Assembly: GCA_013398175.1 (NCBI GenBank) | Contig: VZRZ01001302.1 | Coordinates: 73,815 to 137,814 of the forward strand | Length of the DNA: 64,000 nt | Reading direction: 5' to 3' | DNA from: Climacteris rufus | Lineage: Eukaryota; Chordata; Aves; Passeriformes; Climacteridae | Part shown: positions 13,225-26,185 of the stretch, one piece after another | Layout of the letters: every line of letters begins with the position of its first letter | Position numbering within the stretch: the stretch's first letter is position 1 | Notes under the pieces: model-generated | Told to the model about the DNA's origin: nothing | The model's database searches: none | The model's input: the letters and a program-made list of their open reading frames with translations, nothing else | Translations under genes and position numbers: made by a program

Positions 13225-14816
13225 GCTGCTCTTTGACTTGATTTCCTAAAAGAAAGATGAATGATTTTTTTTTAACAAAGCCCATGGGAAAATATTGCCT
13301 TGCTTTTAAATATTGTTGAAATGCAAACCTCATGATTAATTCCTCCTATGTAGTAGGAGAGTATATGGGTTTTGTTTAACTTTAAACTGTGTTGGTGTTT
13401 ATCTCCAGATCAGTTTTTACTTTGTGAGTGCATTTTGGATACTCATTTTCTTTATAATGATGTGCATGGAAGTGCAAACTGTAAGAGCACTCACACCCAG
13501 GGTTAAACTGCTACCTTGAGAAACTTGCAACCAAAAGTTAAAGGAGGGCCAAGCCAACAAGACTGAGGAGGTCCAGGGAATGGGAACAGCTGTCAGTAGG
13601 CACTGGGTGTATCTGCTCAGAGAGACATCATCCAGAGCTGGCCTCCAGCTCCTGTAGGTAAGTGAGGCTCAGTCTCAATGGCACTGATGAACAGACAGAT
13701 TATTCTTACTCCAAGGAAAATTTTGAAGGGGTGTTTGCAAACTTTATTGCATGCCTTTGTTGTTTTTTAAGCCCTCTTTTATGTAGGAAGAGGAGCTATT
13801 TCAAACCCAGTTTGTGGTATGGTAATTGAAACTCAGGGTGAACTCCCTCTGTTTTTGTAGTTCATATTTGGACTTCACTGTCTCTCAGTGTAGCTACATA
13901 TATTCTGTATAGATCCCAAACAGCTAAGATTGAGCTCTGCAGATGAAGGGGAGTTACATTTTCTATGCTGCTTAGCATGTGCTTTAGGTTTTTGGGACGT
14001 TCTGCTAGATTTAAGAGCTTGAGTGGTTCAGGTCTGCTTTCTTCTCAATGCAGTATCAAGGGGCTTACAGTATGTAATAACAATAAAATAATCACAATGA
14101 TTTACTTTCTGGGGACAAAGACCTGGATGCATAGAAGGTTTTAGCATGTGATTCATGCAGAAGAGAAGCCCTGGGAGCAGTGGGATTTCCTTAGGTGACT
14201 CATTCTCACTTTTACTCAGTATCATTTAACTAAAAGAAAAATTCCAAAAACCGTTGTGAAGTCAAAGATCTATTCAGGAGCAGTGCTTTATGTTAGTTTT
14301 GCTAAGATCTTTTTATCATGAATATAGGAAATCTTAATTTTTTTAGAATTTCTAAAAATTTTCTACCTTTACAAAGGTGCCCAAAATTGTAGATACAGAA
14401 ACTCCTTTAGGAGTATGTCTTCCTACTTGTCCTTTTCACCCCAAGATAGAAAGCAAATTGGAAATCAGTTTGGCATTTCTCATCTTGAATTTTGGACCTT
14501 GTAACTGATGGATGTTTTGTAGGAATTTGCCTGTACACAAACGTTTTCTTCCAGCCTGCTAATGACACAGCTGCCTGGAGCTGAAGTTGTTCATTGAAGA
14601 GAAAATGGACAAAAAAACATCCAAAAGTGAAGGTCAGGCTGAGGGGACAATGAAAGGGTGGCAGTGTGGATTACTAGATATTCATGTGGGTTGGAGAATC
14701 ATCCTGACAAGTCACGCAGTACAAAGGAGGGTGTTAAATCCTTCTGTGTTTGTCTCCTCTTGCTTGCTCACTGTGCTGGAGATAAACAGAACACACAATA
14801 CCAACACAAACCCAAC

Positions 14817-14868
14817 ACTATCAGCTTCTACCTGCATGTGGGCATGCATACAGGTAGAAGCTGATAGT
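14817..14868. repeat. Perfect 18-bp hairpin
   Basis: ACTATCAGCTTCTACCTG at 14817-14834 is the exact reverse complement of 14851-14868. Inside, one mismatch is followed by three Watson-Crick pairs and two wobbles, leaving a very small loop. The total length of 52 nt is shorter than a usual animal pre-miRNA. It may be the product of a single template-switch replication error rather than a selected RNA structure. It is in the sense strand of the SERGEF intron and would fold in the pre-mRNA. Confidence 0.9.
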
Positions 14869-17756
14869 TGAAATACAACTTCTGATGTGTCTGATTTAAA
14901 AATCTGGGTACTTAATTAAAATTCCTCTATTTCACCAGAGTGGTGTTGAAACCAAGTTCATCAAAACTTGCCCACCTGTTTTAGCACAGAAGAAAACTCC
15001 TGGTTTCTTTAGAAGCTGCCCTATCTCATTGTATTTTGTGAAGCATGAATAGGAGGTTACTGCTTCTTTTGATTAATATCCATTTTAATGTCAGGGAAAA
15101 GAAGGCCTTGAAAAAACAGGAGCATTTTGTTCTTCATTGCTGTCCCTCCTTACTCCTAATGAGAAAAGTTCTCTTATTTTTCCTCTCTCTCACTTTCAGA
15201 CTGAACCCCTCTTATTAACAGGCAGCAGAGCACATCAGTACTTATATTCCAATCCTGTTCATACACATACTCAGGTAATCCTTAAACATCGATGTGCTGG
15301 CATTGCAAGCAAATACAGATGATGTAGCTGTATAGATGTGGTTGTGGACAGCTGTTGCTTTATTGGGTAAACATCAGAAGTAAATCTCACTAGCATAATT
15401 CTTTCTTGACAGGGAATTTCAGATGTTCTACATGTCCAAAGATGGACTTGCTTTGCATTCATTAGTACCATTTATAAAATCTTTCTAAACATAGACTTGC
15501 CTCCTGCTCTCTGCCTGTAGCTCTGAAATGCTGAAAACACCTCACAATTTTTAGAGGCATAGACACAGCCAGTCTCTTAGTATGTGAATTCACTTGAGTT
15601 AGAGGTCTGAGCTGGAACAAGAAAGCAGGAGTCAAAGGGAACTCTGCTAGCTGGATAGTGTCCTCTTGTATATGATGGACATTTTTCAGGGCATAAATGG
15701 CATTTGGATGCTTTCACCAGTATGCAACCACTTACACCTTTGTCCACTCTGTCCCTGCAGTTTCCTTCATGTTAAGCATCTTGCCGTACTCAGGTTGAGG
15801 TGGAATCTTGTGTTGTGCTTTTTTTTTCTCCCCCTACCCTCTTGCCCAACTCTTAAACTTTCTTGGGGGTGGAGGGAGAAATTGGGATGATATTCCAGAG
15901 AGAATACATCACTTTATTGCTCATTATTCATCTCTTGACTTCAAAGGGTATGAATTTTCCTTCCCATCCTCTTTTAGACTGTTTTGTTCCTCCTGTCAGA
16001 GAGAACGCTGCTCATTATTTGAGGTGCACAGCCCACTCTGTCTTAGTCAATTGTAGTTGCTGTTCTGATGATTCTGGCTCTGAACAAGGCAGGTGATCTC
16101 CTGGGAGGCTCTGGAGGTGCCATTGTTGGGTTTTTGATACTGTTCTGTTCTTTGTACTGTATTTGTTAAGAACAGCACATAGTTAGAATTGAACTCCATT
16201 GGATGTAAAACTCGGCTGCTTCTGGAGTGACTGAGGAAGTTAAAGCCACTTAGCAAATCCCAGGATTGCTCTTCTAGCACTTTATTCCTATAGTGCTTTC
16301 TATTTCTTTGTAGGCACGTTGAGTTTTCATCATCATGCATGTCTGAGGCTTGTTATCTAGTGAAATCTCGAGTGCAATTGGTCTCTGATTATTTGTTCTT
16401 GGAATCTTGTGGACAAGAGTGAAAAAGCTCTTCTTCAGAACATTTCGTTTGCTATTTCTGTGTCTGCTTTTCCACAGCATGCCCTCGAGTCTTTTGACAA
16501 GGTAAATATTAGCACTGGGAACTTAATTGCCTTCCCTTTGTTTGTCTCTTGTAGACACGTGCCTGTTCCTTCCTAGGCTCAGATGGCAATTGGATATTGA
16601 GAGTAGCAGGATTGTTTGCATTCTCCAAATTAGGCAGATCCACACAGGCTTGCAACATTGGAGCTAAGGGGAATGCGTTTCAGAAAATGATCTAGAAAAC
16701 ATGCCTATATTGTAATTTGTAATCACTGAATAAGATTTTCTGTAGCACTGTACTGTGTTAAGCCTAATGAAACAGGATCTGGACCTTGCCTCAAAGGGAA
16801 TAAACACCTAAGCATTCCTTTTTTACAGACCAAAGAGTAGGAAACCAGACACAAGAAAATAATTGGGAACAAACAAAAATACATGCATCCTCTAATAGTA
16901 GTTCAAGGGTGTTTCTTTTCCAAAATGGTGTCCAGAGAGAATGGAATGTCTATTCAGTTTTCTGTGGAATGTTACAGGAAGAGATGCTCAGCTGCAGAAA
17001 GAAGGAAATTCCAGGTTAGGGAGGCCTATATGGAAAAAAACACATAACAGTGCAGAAGGGCATGGAGATATAAATATAGAATGTCAGTAAAAGTGTATGA
17101 CTCATACTGCTGTAGTAGCATAGTGCAGAATTTATTTGCAGAAGTACAGAACAAAAACCCTATGGTATACTATGATGCATTTGCAGATAGTTTTCCATAG
17201 CTGGTTAATGTTTTATGCATCTTGCTTTTTTGTGCTTTGATTTCCTTTTTTTTTTTTTCTTCTTTTTGTTAGGACTTTGTTTTCAGCTGAAGAGTTAAGT
17301 CCTCTATTGAACCTTGAATGCAGCAGTTCTGTTTGCTGGGTAGGGATGAGTTAGATTTGTTTTTAATCATGTAACTAAATTTAGCCAGCAATCTGCATTT
17401 TAAGGCATTGCTATTAAAAGTCTAAAAGTGAGATATGTATGGTAGTTTGAATTTAAAATAAGCCAGAGGCACAGCTGGTGAGGCAGTCATGACTCTAATC
17501 ATGAGTGGAGGGAAATAAGGAGGGAATTTTCTCACCTTGCAGGAAGAATGCAAAGTCTGGTGCTTGAAAATGTACCCATGCCCCCAGCCCCCTTCTCCAG
17601 CTTTGTTTCATGATTGCATGAAGTTCATTACCTCCCCCCCATTTTCTTTTTTCAGCAAAGATCATATATCTGTTTGATATCTGCTGTATGAACACAACTT
17701 CACAGGCATTTAAATGGTTACATTTTAGTTTTTCCTCTGGTTTATTCAGAGCTTTG

Positions 17757-17780
17757 TATGGTACTTCATATGGTACTTCA
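17757..17780. repeat. 12-bp tandem duplication
   Basis: TATGGTACTTCA occurs twice in a row without change (17757-17768 and 17769-17780). It is a small duplication with no sign of function. Confidence 0.95.
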
Positions 17781-20477
17781 CTTTTCCAAGCTCCCCTCTA
17801 AAAGGAAATTGGCCTTTATCCCATCTAAAACCTGAACCAGACATGGGACTTCCAAGGCATCTGGAAAGTCCTGGAATTTGCCATATTCAAAAGTTATTGT
17901 TCAACCTTTCAAAGCAGTGAAGCATGCCTTTAAGTATGGGAATAATCCCATTAACTGAGCATTGCCCATCTTGAGACATAACTTGGTGTAAAAATGGAAG
18001 CAAAACAGAAAGAGTATGCCTGTGTTTTAATGAATGAAAGCCAAAGCTGTTTAGGTGTTTGAAGATGTCCACAGTCCTGGTAAAGATGGATGTGTTGGTA
18101 AAGTGCATGACAAATTTAGCATGTCACGAAAATTGCAAGTTGTTGCTAGTCTATCATATGGAATATTAAATTGACTTAATACAGCACTGCCTTTAGCAAT
18201 GTTTGCTGTGGCCAAGCTGCCATTTCCCAAGGCTGTTTTTCAGCCAGATCAATTCCTTGCCTTGGTTTACCTTCCCTGTCACAATTAGTTCAAGCACAAT
18301 GAAGGCTGGTGGCGTAGTGGGGAGAACAACTGTTGGGTCTGAAGTTTCTTGGTGTAAACTGTTGCCTAAGGAACTCTCATTCTGTGCTTTGAACATTTTA
18401 GTCTGTGCTAAAAGGCTGTCACACTCCTGGTGTCTTCTCTTGGTGAGTCTCACACATCCTCAAAGTGTCACCTGCCTAGCTGAGTATTTTCCATTATATC
18501 AAATTTTCATACAACTTCTTGGATGATCAATATTTTGGTGTTTCCGGGAGACTCTGAAAGGAGAGTGAATGATTTTCTCCTTTTTTCTCTTTTTTTTTCC
18601 TTAGCAGTAGGAATGGGTCACAGTGAGAAGCCAGTTGTTTGCTGGATCATAGATGAGCCTCTGATTGTAGTGGTGTGAAATCCCTTGTCAATTTGTCTTG
18701 CCCAAATGCCTGTGGTTAAATTGATCACCAGATTAGGGGACATCTAATACAGCTTGGAATAGCAAAAATTTTTGGCCCACTTGATGAGTATGGGAGTTTT
18801 AACTGGCAAATCCATAGCTGTTACAGGAGTGGTGACATCCTTGTGGTTTTCTTCCTGTGGCACTTGTGGCCTTTTGCTGCAGGTTTAAACCTCTTCATAG
18901 GGTGCTTGGAGACCCTTGTGAGCTGCAGTTGATTGTGTGGATGCTCTTGGACCAGCTGTGTATTGCAGACTATGACTGCAGAAGGCTGAAAGTGCCAATG
19001 GAAATGTCTAGTTTTCTGTTGCTGTCATCCTTGTAATGCTTTTCCTGCTTTGTTTGAACTTCCCTGATGAGGCATGACCTCAATACTGTGCATAGATTTG
19101 TGTTTTAGTGATACATTCTTAAGAGCTGTTATGAATTAATATGGAAAAAAATTCAGGCGTGCCCTATTATATGAAGCTGCAGAAGTTTATAAGGAGGTCA
19201 TAGAAAGATGACGTGTGAAGAGATGGGGACAGTTCTGGTACACTGAACTCCTGTGTAAGAGGATTAAGAGGCCATTTAAACCTTTGTCAGGACAGATAAT
19301 CCTGCTTTGTACTGAAACCATGCACAGGTACAGGTGTTAGGCTGCAGGTGTGGTGATGCCTGCTTTCCAGCTGCTGAATTAAAGCAGTCTTCAGCCAAGA
19401 AGGAATTAAAAATGGATGGATGGATGTATGAATGTTTTTCTGTTAGGCTGCCCTGCACAAGGGCTTTTTCTAGGTAGATGGGGAAGTTTCTCAGAATGGT
19501 TGAAGGACATCAGTAATTTTCTGAAGGACAGCAGAGATCTGTAAATGTGGGAGAGGTGTTGTTCTGTGTAGGGCAGGGAGGAGGCAAGAGGCAGCCTCTA
19601 AATGTCATTTTTTAATGCCTGCTCCTGTGAATTTTCATGTGAAAGGAGGCATTAGGAATTTTATATAGAACTTCATATTTCAAGTCTGAGATTAAGCATT
19701 CAGTGTGAATATCCAGGGTTCATTTGAAAAGTAATCATTAAAGCAACCATGAACTGAGATAGCCTAGATGAACTCTTTCATCTAGTATTTATGAAGGATA
19801 GTTCAAAGCTTGCCTGGATACTAAACAGAGACTTCAAGGAGATAACACTAGTGCAATCATGATATTATCTTAGAACAGGAAAATTGATAAAAAGATGAAT
19901 CTAGTGAAAATAAGTAAATTTTCATGTGCCCATTTGTCTGTTGTGTTTTACTGAGCAACAACCAACCTGTTTTTAAACTAAAGTACTTATTTTTTTTTAA
20001 TGCTAATTCTGTCTGCTTATGTGGCTGAGCAGATTGATTAAAAAAGTGCTCAAAGGGAAAAATGACATGGTCTAGCCTCAGTAGTAGCATAAAACAGCAT
20101 AGGAAGAGCTATAGTGTCAGACAGGAAGCATCTAGAAGTGCTTTATGCAATGTTGCTGGATTTGCAGTACTCTAAGGCTGTGAGCTTGTAATTTTGAGGA
20201 CATTCTCAGCTGTCTGTGCTTTGTTATACATGAGGATAGAAGGATGATGTGAAGAAAATGCAAAGGAACCTTTCTGATAGTGGTTTATATTTGAGCCCTT
20301 GAATATGTATGTACCTTCATCTGTATTCTGTGAGGGATGTGAGCATGTGTTTTGGGTGATTTGCTGCTCTGTGTACACTGATGCACACTGCTGTGTCTAC
20401 AGTTCAAAGAGCACGAGGGAAACAGATCTGTATGATCATGTAGAATCTCAAACAATGTAGCATACTGTTGTATGTGT

Positions 20478-20555
20478 TGTTTACTTAAGGAGCTGTCAGA
20501 AAGTTGTCCTGAAAAATGTTTGCTTAAGGAGCTGTCAGAAAGTTTTCCTGAAAAA
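20478..20555. repeat. 39-bp tandem duplication
   Basis: Two head-to-tail copies with a 39-bp period (20478-20516 and 20517-20555) share TTAAGGAGCTGTCAGAAAGT and differ at only two positions. The few differences suggest a fairly recent duplication. Confidence 0.93.
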
Positions 20556-23500
20556 CTTTCTCCCCTTTGTCCTTTCTGTTTTTTAGCTTTCTGAACTCCT
20601 GTAGTGTGTGGTTCATTCGGGTTGTAAACTGGAATAATACAGCATGCATGAATTTATGTCTATTACCCCTTCATTCCATATAGTGTTAAACCTTCTGGAC
20701 TTTATTTGATGTAGCATTTTCCTGGTGAAAAATGAACAGTTGCTGTGAGGTCATCTGGGACAATGTGGATGTTCACAGCAGAGGAGCTGAAATGCCTTTT
20801 GGAATTGGAGAATCCTCAGATCATGGCAAGATCCAGGTCTTAGGGAAGCATTGTTAGTATCTTAGAAGAACTGGAAAAGCTTTGCAATATTGCATGCTTC
20901 TTTCTTTCACACAAGTTGTAGAAATAACTGCTGCCTTTTGTGTGCCCTATTCCTGCATAGAGTCTGGTATGAAATATCACATTTTCTGATGCCTCAGCCA
21001 CTTCCATGGCTGATGTACTCTGTCCAGTTGACTCATCACTGTGTATGTTTTCTTGACTTCTAATTAAAATTTGTCCTAGTCTAATATTAGACCAACACTC
21101 CTTGTTATATCACCCTTCATTCTTAAGTAATTCATCCTGCAACCTCCTTACTCTGTATGACTGGTGTATTTTTCTCAAATATTCTTAGAACATTTTAAAA
21201 TACCATCTATTTTATAAGCAGCACAGTAGCAATACCTCTCATCACAATTGCTCAGTGCTTTCTGTCATAGCTCAGTGCTTTCTTTTCCTGAGGATTTTGA
21301 CGAGACTTTAACCTTTGGCGGAATTTTCCATGCATTGGTGTTTGCCTCGGCCTGAAATTTCCACTTGAGACTGGGTTTTTTTGTTTGTTTGTTTGCTGAA
21401 AGTATAATCAGTATTTCGTAGAAAAGGCACATCTAAATCAGCTTCTGTTAGCTTCTCTCACAGAAAGGACAGATTTATGTACTTTGGATTTGTTTTTTTT
21501 TTTTAAAGGATCCCTAGGCAGATGTTTTTGACTGAAAAATAGAGATGATTGACTATTTGCAGGAGACTGAGCATAGGATGGGGAATGCTCACCAAACAGA
21601 AACAAGTCTGGAGAAGGACTACCTCTCAATAAGAAATGAGAACAGCATTGATGAGCACTGAGAATGAACTGTTTGCTTACCTAATCTTTGGACATTCAAG
21701 AACATTTTTCCTAAAAGCAAAAAATTAACTAATCTGGCTTTAATATTTTTTAATGAATGTTCTCCATGTTTGAGTACTAAGAACCACCTGACACTTGATT
21801 TCCTTATAGTGGCAAAAAGGAAAAAAATAATAGCTATGATTTCTGTTTGTAATCAGAAACATTTTGCATTCACATTTTAGACAGTTTACATTCTCCTAAA
21901 GGTTCTGTTTGGTTTTGCATGTGTAAGTAATTCTTTGCTTGCTTGTGGCAGAAAATAGAATCTGTGGATGGAAAGTGTTGTGCTTTGTAGCTAAGCATTG
22001 TTGCTGTTTTAATCCTTCATATATGCTTGCAGTCTTCAGTTCCACTGGAGCAGTACCCTGATGGGATGGTGCAAAGGATTTTTTTTTTGTTATATGAGTG
22101 GCTGGTATTTCTTGTTCATGTGTGGGTCCAGGCAGAGCACCAGCTTTGTTTGAAGAAGGAATTTTTTCCCCTGAAAGGTAGAGTTGAGAGCAGTCTTTAC
22201 TGCCTCTGTGTACAGGATGGTGCTACAGGCTGTGTGTGAGGATCTGGGTCTGTACTATCATTTCACTGTTTGCCTTTTCAGAGGCCTTGCAGCTTGCTGA
22301 TTTTATTGCCCGTGGCACTTGGTCCTTTGGCTTCTGAGAGCTGACATGCTTTAATTCAACTGTGGTCCTTGGGATCAATATAGCAATGTCTGGGTAGGGC
22401 TTGAGAGCCTGTGGTGTGTTAATGATCTAACTAGATGTTACAGAAATTCTTTCTGGCTTTAGATTTCATAAAACTCAGTTTCAGTTCCTGTAGTTAATAT
22501 GAAATAGAGCAGTCTGCCTATCCTTTTCCAGTCCACTAATAGGGTTCTGGATAAGTGCAGTAGCCTGGTCTGATGTAAAAGCCTGAAGCTTAGTCTATAT
22601 TTAAATTTGTTATATACATTTTTGCAGCTGCAGATGTTTTTAGCAGAGATTTATATAAATTGCAAAGTAAATACACTGCCTTCAGAACAAGCATGTTTTT
22701 TAAACCTCAAACTATCTTCCTAACCTAAGGTATACTAGTAGTTCTCTTAATGAAATTTATTTTAATTCTTTAACCTAACAAAATGTAGCTACTGTGTTAA
22801 AGGACCTCACTTGTATTGAAAGTAGTATATGGCTGGTTTCAACTTTTCCCTGAACTGCTAGGGAGCTGCAAAGGAGGAAAAGCTTTGTGCCCTTGAGAAA
22901 GAAGGACAACTAATTTTATCACTTAATTATTTTAGGGGAAGCATTATCAGTGAACTGAGAGAATGTATCTGAAAAACTTGCAGTGATTGGAGTGAAAGAC
23001 ACCACTGCCAGCAGATTTCCAAGGAAACTGCATATACTTGTACAGTATGTGAACTGAAGTTTCCAGTTTATTTATAAAATACATTATCACCTTAAACTCC
23101 ACAAACCAGCAGTGCCCACATGTGTCCCTTTCAAGACAGTTTAACAGCACCCAAAGGAAAAGGGAGGCATCTGTTTAGAAACCCCTCAGTTGTCAGCTCT
23201 GGGTGGTGTGACCCCCCTGTGGGGTGTGCATGTACTGACTGACAGGGAGAGGTGTGTGTGTTCAAGCTGACTTGCTGGACTGGATGGTATTTTCCCCAGA
23301 TCCATCCACATCATTTGGCTGTTAAACTTGATGACTTGAGTTCGACTCCACAGAGCAGTGTGAGGCTTGGCTGAAGCGTGTACATAACTCAAGGTCATTG
23401 CAGATTCCTTTCTGGGCTGGAATGTGGCTTGATGCTTCTAGTTAAAGCCAAGTTGAGAACTTGCTGTATGTATATAACCTTTTAAATTGGAAGCTCAGAA

Positions 23501-24385
23501 GAGACAGTTTTTCATGACTTACCTGCAGAGATCTAGTCACTTCCTTAAGAAAATAAAGCTGTCACTTAGTATGATTTTTTTTTTTTAATTCTGGGAACTA
23601 AGGGTAAAAAGCACTGCTTTATAGATGTTATCCATACTGGAGAATGGTATTTTGGGTGTCAGTCCTTGTGACTGCAGCAGTGAACTTGGTATAATAACCC
23701 TTGGAGAGAAGGGTGAGCCATATAGTGCTGACTTCATTTAAAGTTACCTTCCTTTGGCCAATGTGTGATTCCTGTGAAAACAAACCAGTGCATTTCCAAT
23801 ACTTAATGACAGTTGTGGTGGTGTTGCTGACTAACCAGCTGCTGTCCTGAGGGCTATTGCTCTGCTAGCAATAGTAGTGACAGAAGGTAACTTCTATCAA
23901 GAAAACATAAACTGTGTTAAGTGCAGGTCATGCAATGGATGTCTCTATGGCAAAGAATGGGAATAGAAAATAATTTCCTTTTCTGTAAACTTTTATGTGT
24001 CAGAATAAGTGGTTTTGTGTGTGCTAACCTAAAATATTAAGTTAACCTAAAATATGTCCTTTGTATAACCCAAGTGTATTTATTGCATAGAGAATATCCA
24101 GGTTATGCAGCTTTACTGACATGGTGCTATTTATAGCCCAGGCCACCATCCAGATGTTATTCTGCTAGAAAACAAGCTAATGAGGTATGAGTAGCTGCAC
24201 AGAAGTATACCTTAATATCCTGAGCTAGTTTTTCATGTTTTTTTTCTTCTGCTTCTAGAATTCAGTTTTCTCTAGGCTTTTGAAGCTGTAGATAAGATGC
24301 ATGAAAAAGTTTTGGTTTTGAGTGAGTATCCATATGTTTCAGGAACTTAGTGAATAAGTAATCTTGAAATGTGCTTTGTGTTTAG

Positions 24386-24543
24386 AAACTGGCAAGGTAT
24401 TCACCTGGGGCAGAGCAGACTACGGGCAGCTTGGAAGGCACTCGGTGGTTCCCGATGGGCAGCAGTGCACGGCCTCTGAACAATGCTTGGAGCTGTTGTG
24501 TAACATCCCTGTTTCGGTTCCTTGCCTAAATGGAGCATCTCAG
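24386..24543 (+). CDS. SERGEF: SERGEF coding exon, RCC1 repeat start and variable loop
   Basis: A 158-bp exon between acceptor GTGTTTAG and donor GTAAAG. The first two bases complete the split glutamate codon from 4245, so the join reads VAQT-ETGKVFTWGRADYGQLGR. The FTWGRADYGQLG core is identical to human SERGEF. The second half (from HSVVPDGQQ to PCLNGASQ) is poorly conserved relative to the human loop, but keeps a P-x-CL-x-GA ending as in the human CLTGAT. It ends in phase 0 with CAG. A CCCTCCC-T13-like tract lies just after the donor (about 24568-24588). The next exon should open with the V-x-CG-x-EH type segment; it was not found in the window. Confidence 0.94.
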
Positions 24544-25299
24544 GTAAAGAAAAAAATTACCATTTCCCCCCTCCCTTTTTTTTTTTTTATTAATGCTTCA
24601 AAATAATCAGAACAGTTTCCTAATAGAACCCTTTCAAATGCTACAGCACAAGCCCTTGCTGCTCTTCCTGTAAACTCAGAAATTATTAGGATTCGATTAT
24701 TTCTTTTAAAAGGCTTTTGCATTCAGGAACTGATTTTTCCTTGGTGGAATCAGCTTTACCATTGGCAAAAGATGGCAAGTTCTCTCAGGGGTCAGTGTGT
24801 GCAGGAGCCAGTTGCACCTGCAGTGCAGCTGAATGGATGAAATTTTGTCTGAAATTCCAGACCAGTACCTCACAAATACCAGTTGGTGGTCCCTCTGGGC
24901 CAGGGAAGAGGCTTGCACAACCACATAAACAGTGCTCCTGGCTTGCATTGCAGCTGAGGAGAGTGGAAATTCCCAGTACTGTAGGGACAGGAACAGAAAG
25001 TTGTGATGTGTTTGAGACATGTGATCAATGGCTGATCCAGAACTTCTGCCCACTATGCTTACTCTTGATCTGTTGTTCTCCTTGAGAAATGTCCAGTTTG
25101 AGTTGGACTGTATGTGAAGAAGGGGACACCTTCAGGAAAGCAGAGATGGGAGAACTTTGTTAAAGGTGCAGCCTTGTTGACTTAATACTGGATTAATGAT
25201 CTGTTCAGGTGACACCCTCAAAGGGTATAGTCATGCAGGGACTAAACTTTAGCAAGGGATTAAAGAAAACCTGTGAAACTTCTGAAGAGCGGCCTTGTT
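24544..25299 (+). other. SERGEF: Start of the last visible SERGEF intron
   Basis: Intron sequence between the exon and a CR1 fragment. Overlapping open frames on both strands (24717-25085 plus, 24706-25053 minus) resemble no family I recognise and look like chance openings in a locally GC-richer stretch. Part of this may be unrecognised old repeat. Confidence 0.7.
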
Positions 25300-26185
25300 C
25301 TAAAAGAGGCTGAAGAGTTAAAACCAACCAAACCAAAAGTTCTCCAGCCACACAGCCCAAGTTGCAGAAGGCAAAGGCAGGGCTTTGAAGGAGAATGAAG
25401 CACCTCTTGCTGTCAGAGAAGACCAGGTTTGACACCATTTAAGGAACCTGAAGGTGCACAAGTCCATGGGGCCTGATGTGGTATATCCATGGGTCCTGAG
25501 GGAACTGACAGGGGAGTTGGCTGGGCCACTGTCCATTGTACTCGAGAAATTGTGGCAGTCTGGTGAAGTTCTCACTGATAGGAAAAAGGAAAACATAACC
25601 CCCATTTTTAAAAATGGAAGTAAGGAACACCTGGGGAGACCGGTCAGTCTCACCTCTGTGCCTGGTCAGATCATGAAACAGATCTACCTGGAAACTATGC
25701 TAAGACACATGGAAAATAAGGAGGTGATTGGTGACAGCCAACATGGCTTCACCAGGGCAAATTCAACCACCAGCCTGACAAATTTGGTTGCCTTCTATGG
25801 TGGGGTTACAGCATTGGTTTTAGAGCGACTGACATCACGTACCTGGACTTGTGCAAAGCATTTGACACTGTCCTGCTTGGCATCCTGGCTGTAAACTGGA
25901 GAGGCATGGATTTGATGTGTGGACGACGCACTCGGTGGATAAGGAACTGGCAGGATCTTTGCAATCAAGGAGTTGAGGTCAATGGCTTGGTGTCCAGCTG
26001 GAGACCAGTGAGGACTGATGTTCCTCACACGTTGGTATTGGGACCAGCACTGTTTGTTGGTGACACGGACAGTGGGATCAAGGGCACCCTCAGCAAGTTT
26101 TCCAACAGCACTAAACTATGTGCTGCAGGTGACATGCTGCAGGGAAGGGATGCCATCCTGAGGGACCCTGCATTTCAGAGCCTGT
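25300..26185 (+). mobile_element. Decayed CR1 LINE, reverse-transcriptase fragment
   Basis: The translated sequence shows CR1 ORF2 motifs in order: HKSMGPDVVYPWVLRELTGEL, ITPIFKNGSKE, PVSLTSVPGQIM, DSQHGFTRANST, SLTNLVAFYGGVT, CKAFDTVLLGIL, TRWIRNWQD, LVLGPALF, DSGIKGTLSKFSNSTKLCAA and GRDAILRD. These span the fingers and palm of the reverse transcriptase. The frame is broken several times (for example near 25850, where CKAFDTV moves to another frame) and the catalytic YxDD region (DDTKL in active copies) reads SNSTKL. Both ends are missing, including the whole 3' UTR. It is an inactive fossil. The 5' edge is approximate; CR1-like sequence may begin at about 25290. Confidence 0.9.

Larger units (their letters stand above)
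10554..24385 (+). other. SERGEF: Main part of the 20-kb SERGEF intron
   Basis: Nearly 14 kb of AT-rich intron without a recognisable gene or transposon. It holds a C13T8 tract (10701-10721), a T18 run (13207-13224), a perfect hairpin (14817-14868), a 12-bp tandem pair (17757-17780), a short TGGA run (19413-19427) and a 39-bp tandem duplication (20478-20555). Short open frames on both strands are no longer than expected for AT-rich noncoding DNA. The intron ends in GTGTTTAG with a modest pyrimidine tract. Confidence 0.8.

Noticed and set aside
23336..23352. GAGTTCGACTCC, resembling a tRNA B box
   Set aside because: The flanking five bases do not form a T-arm stem and no A box or cloverleaf can be placed upstream.
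24706..25085. Overlapping 115- and 122-codon frames on opposite strands
   Set aside because: No recognised motif and no splice context; opposite-strand openness of this size occurs by chance in GC-richer intron.
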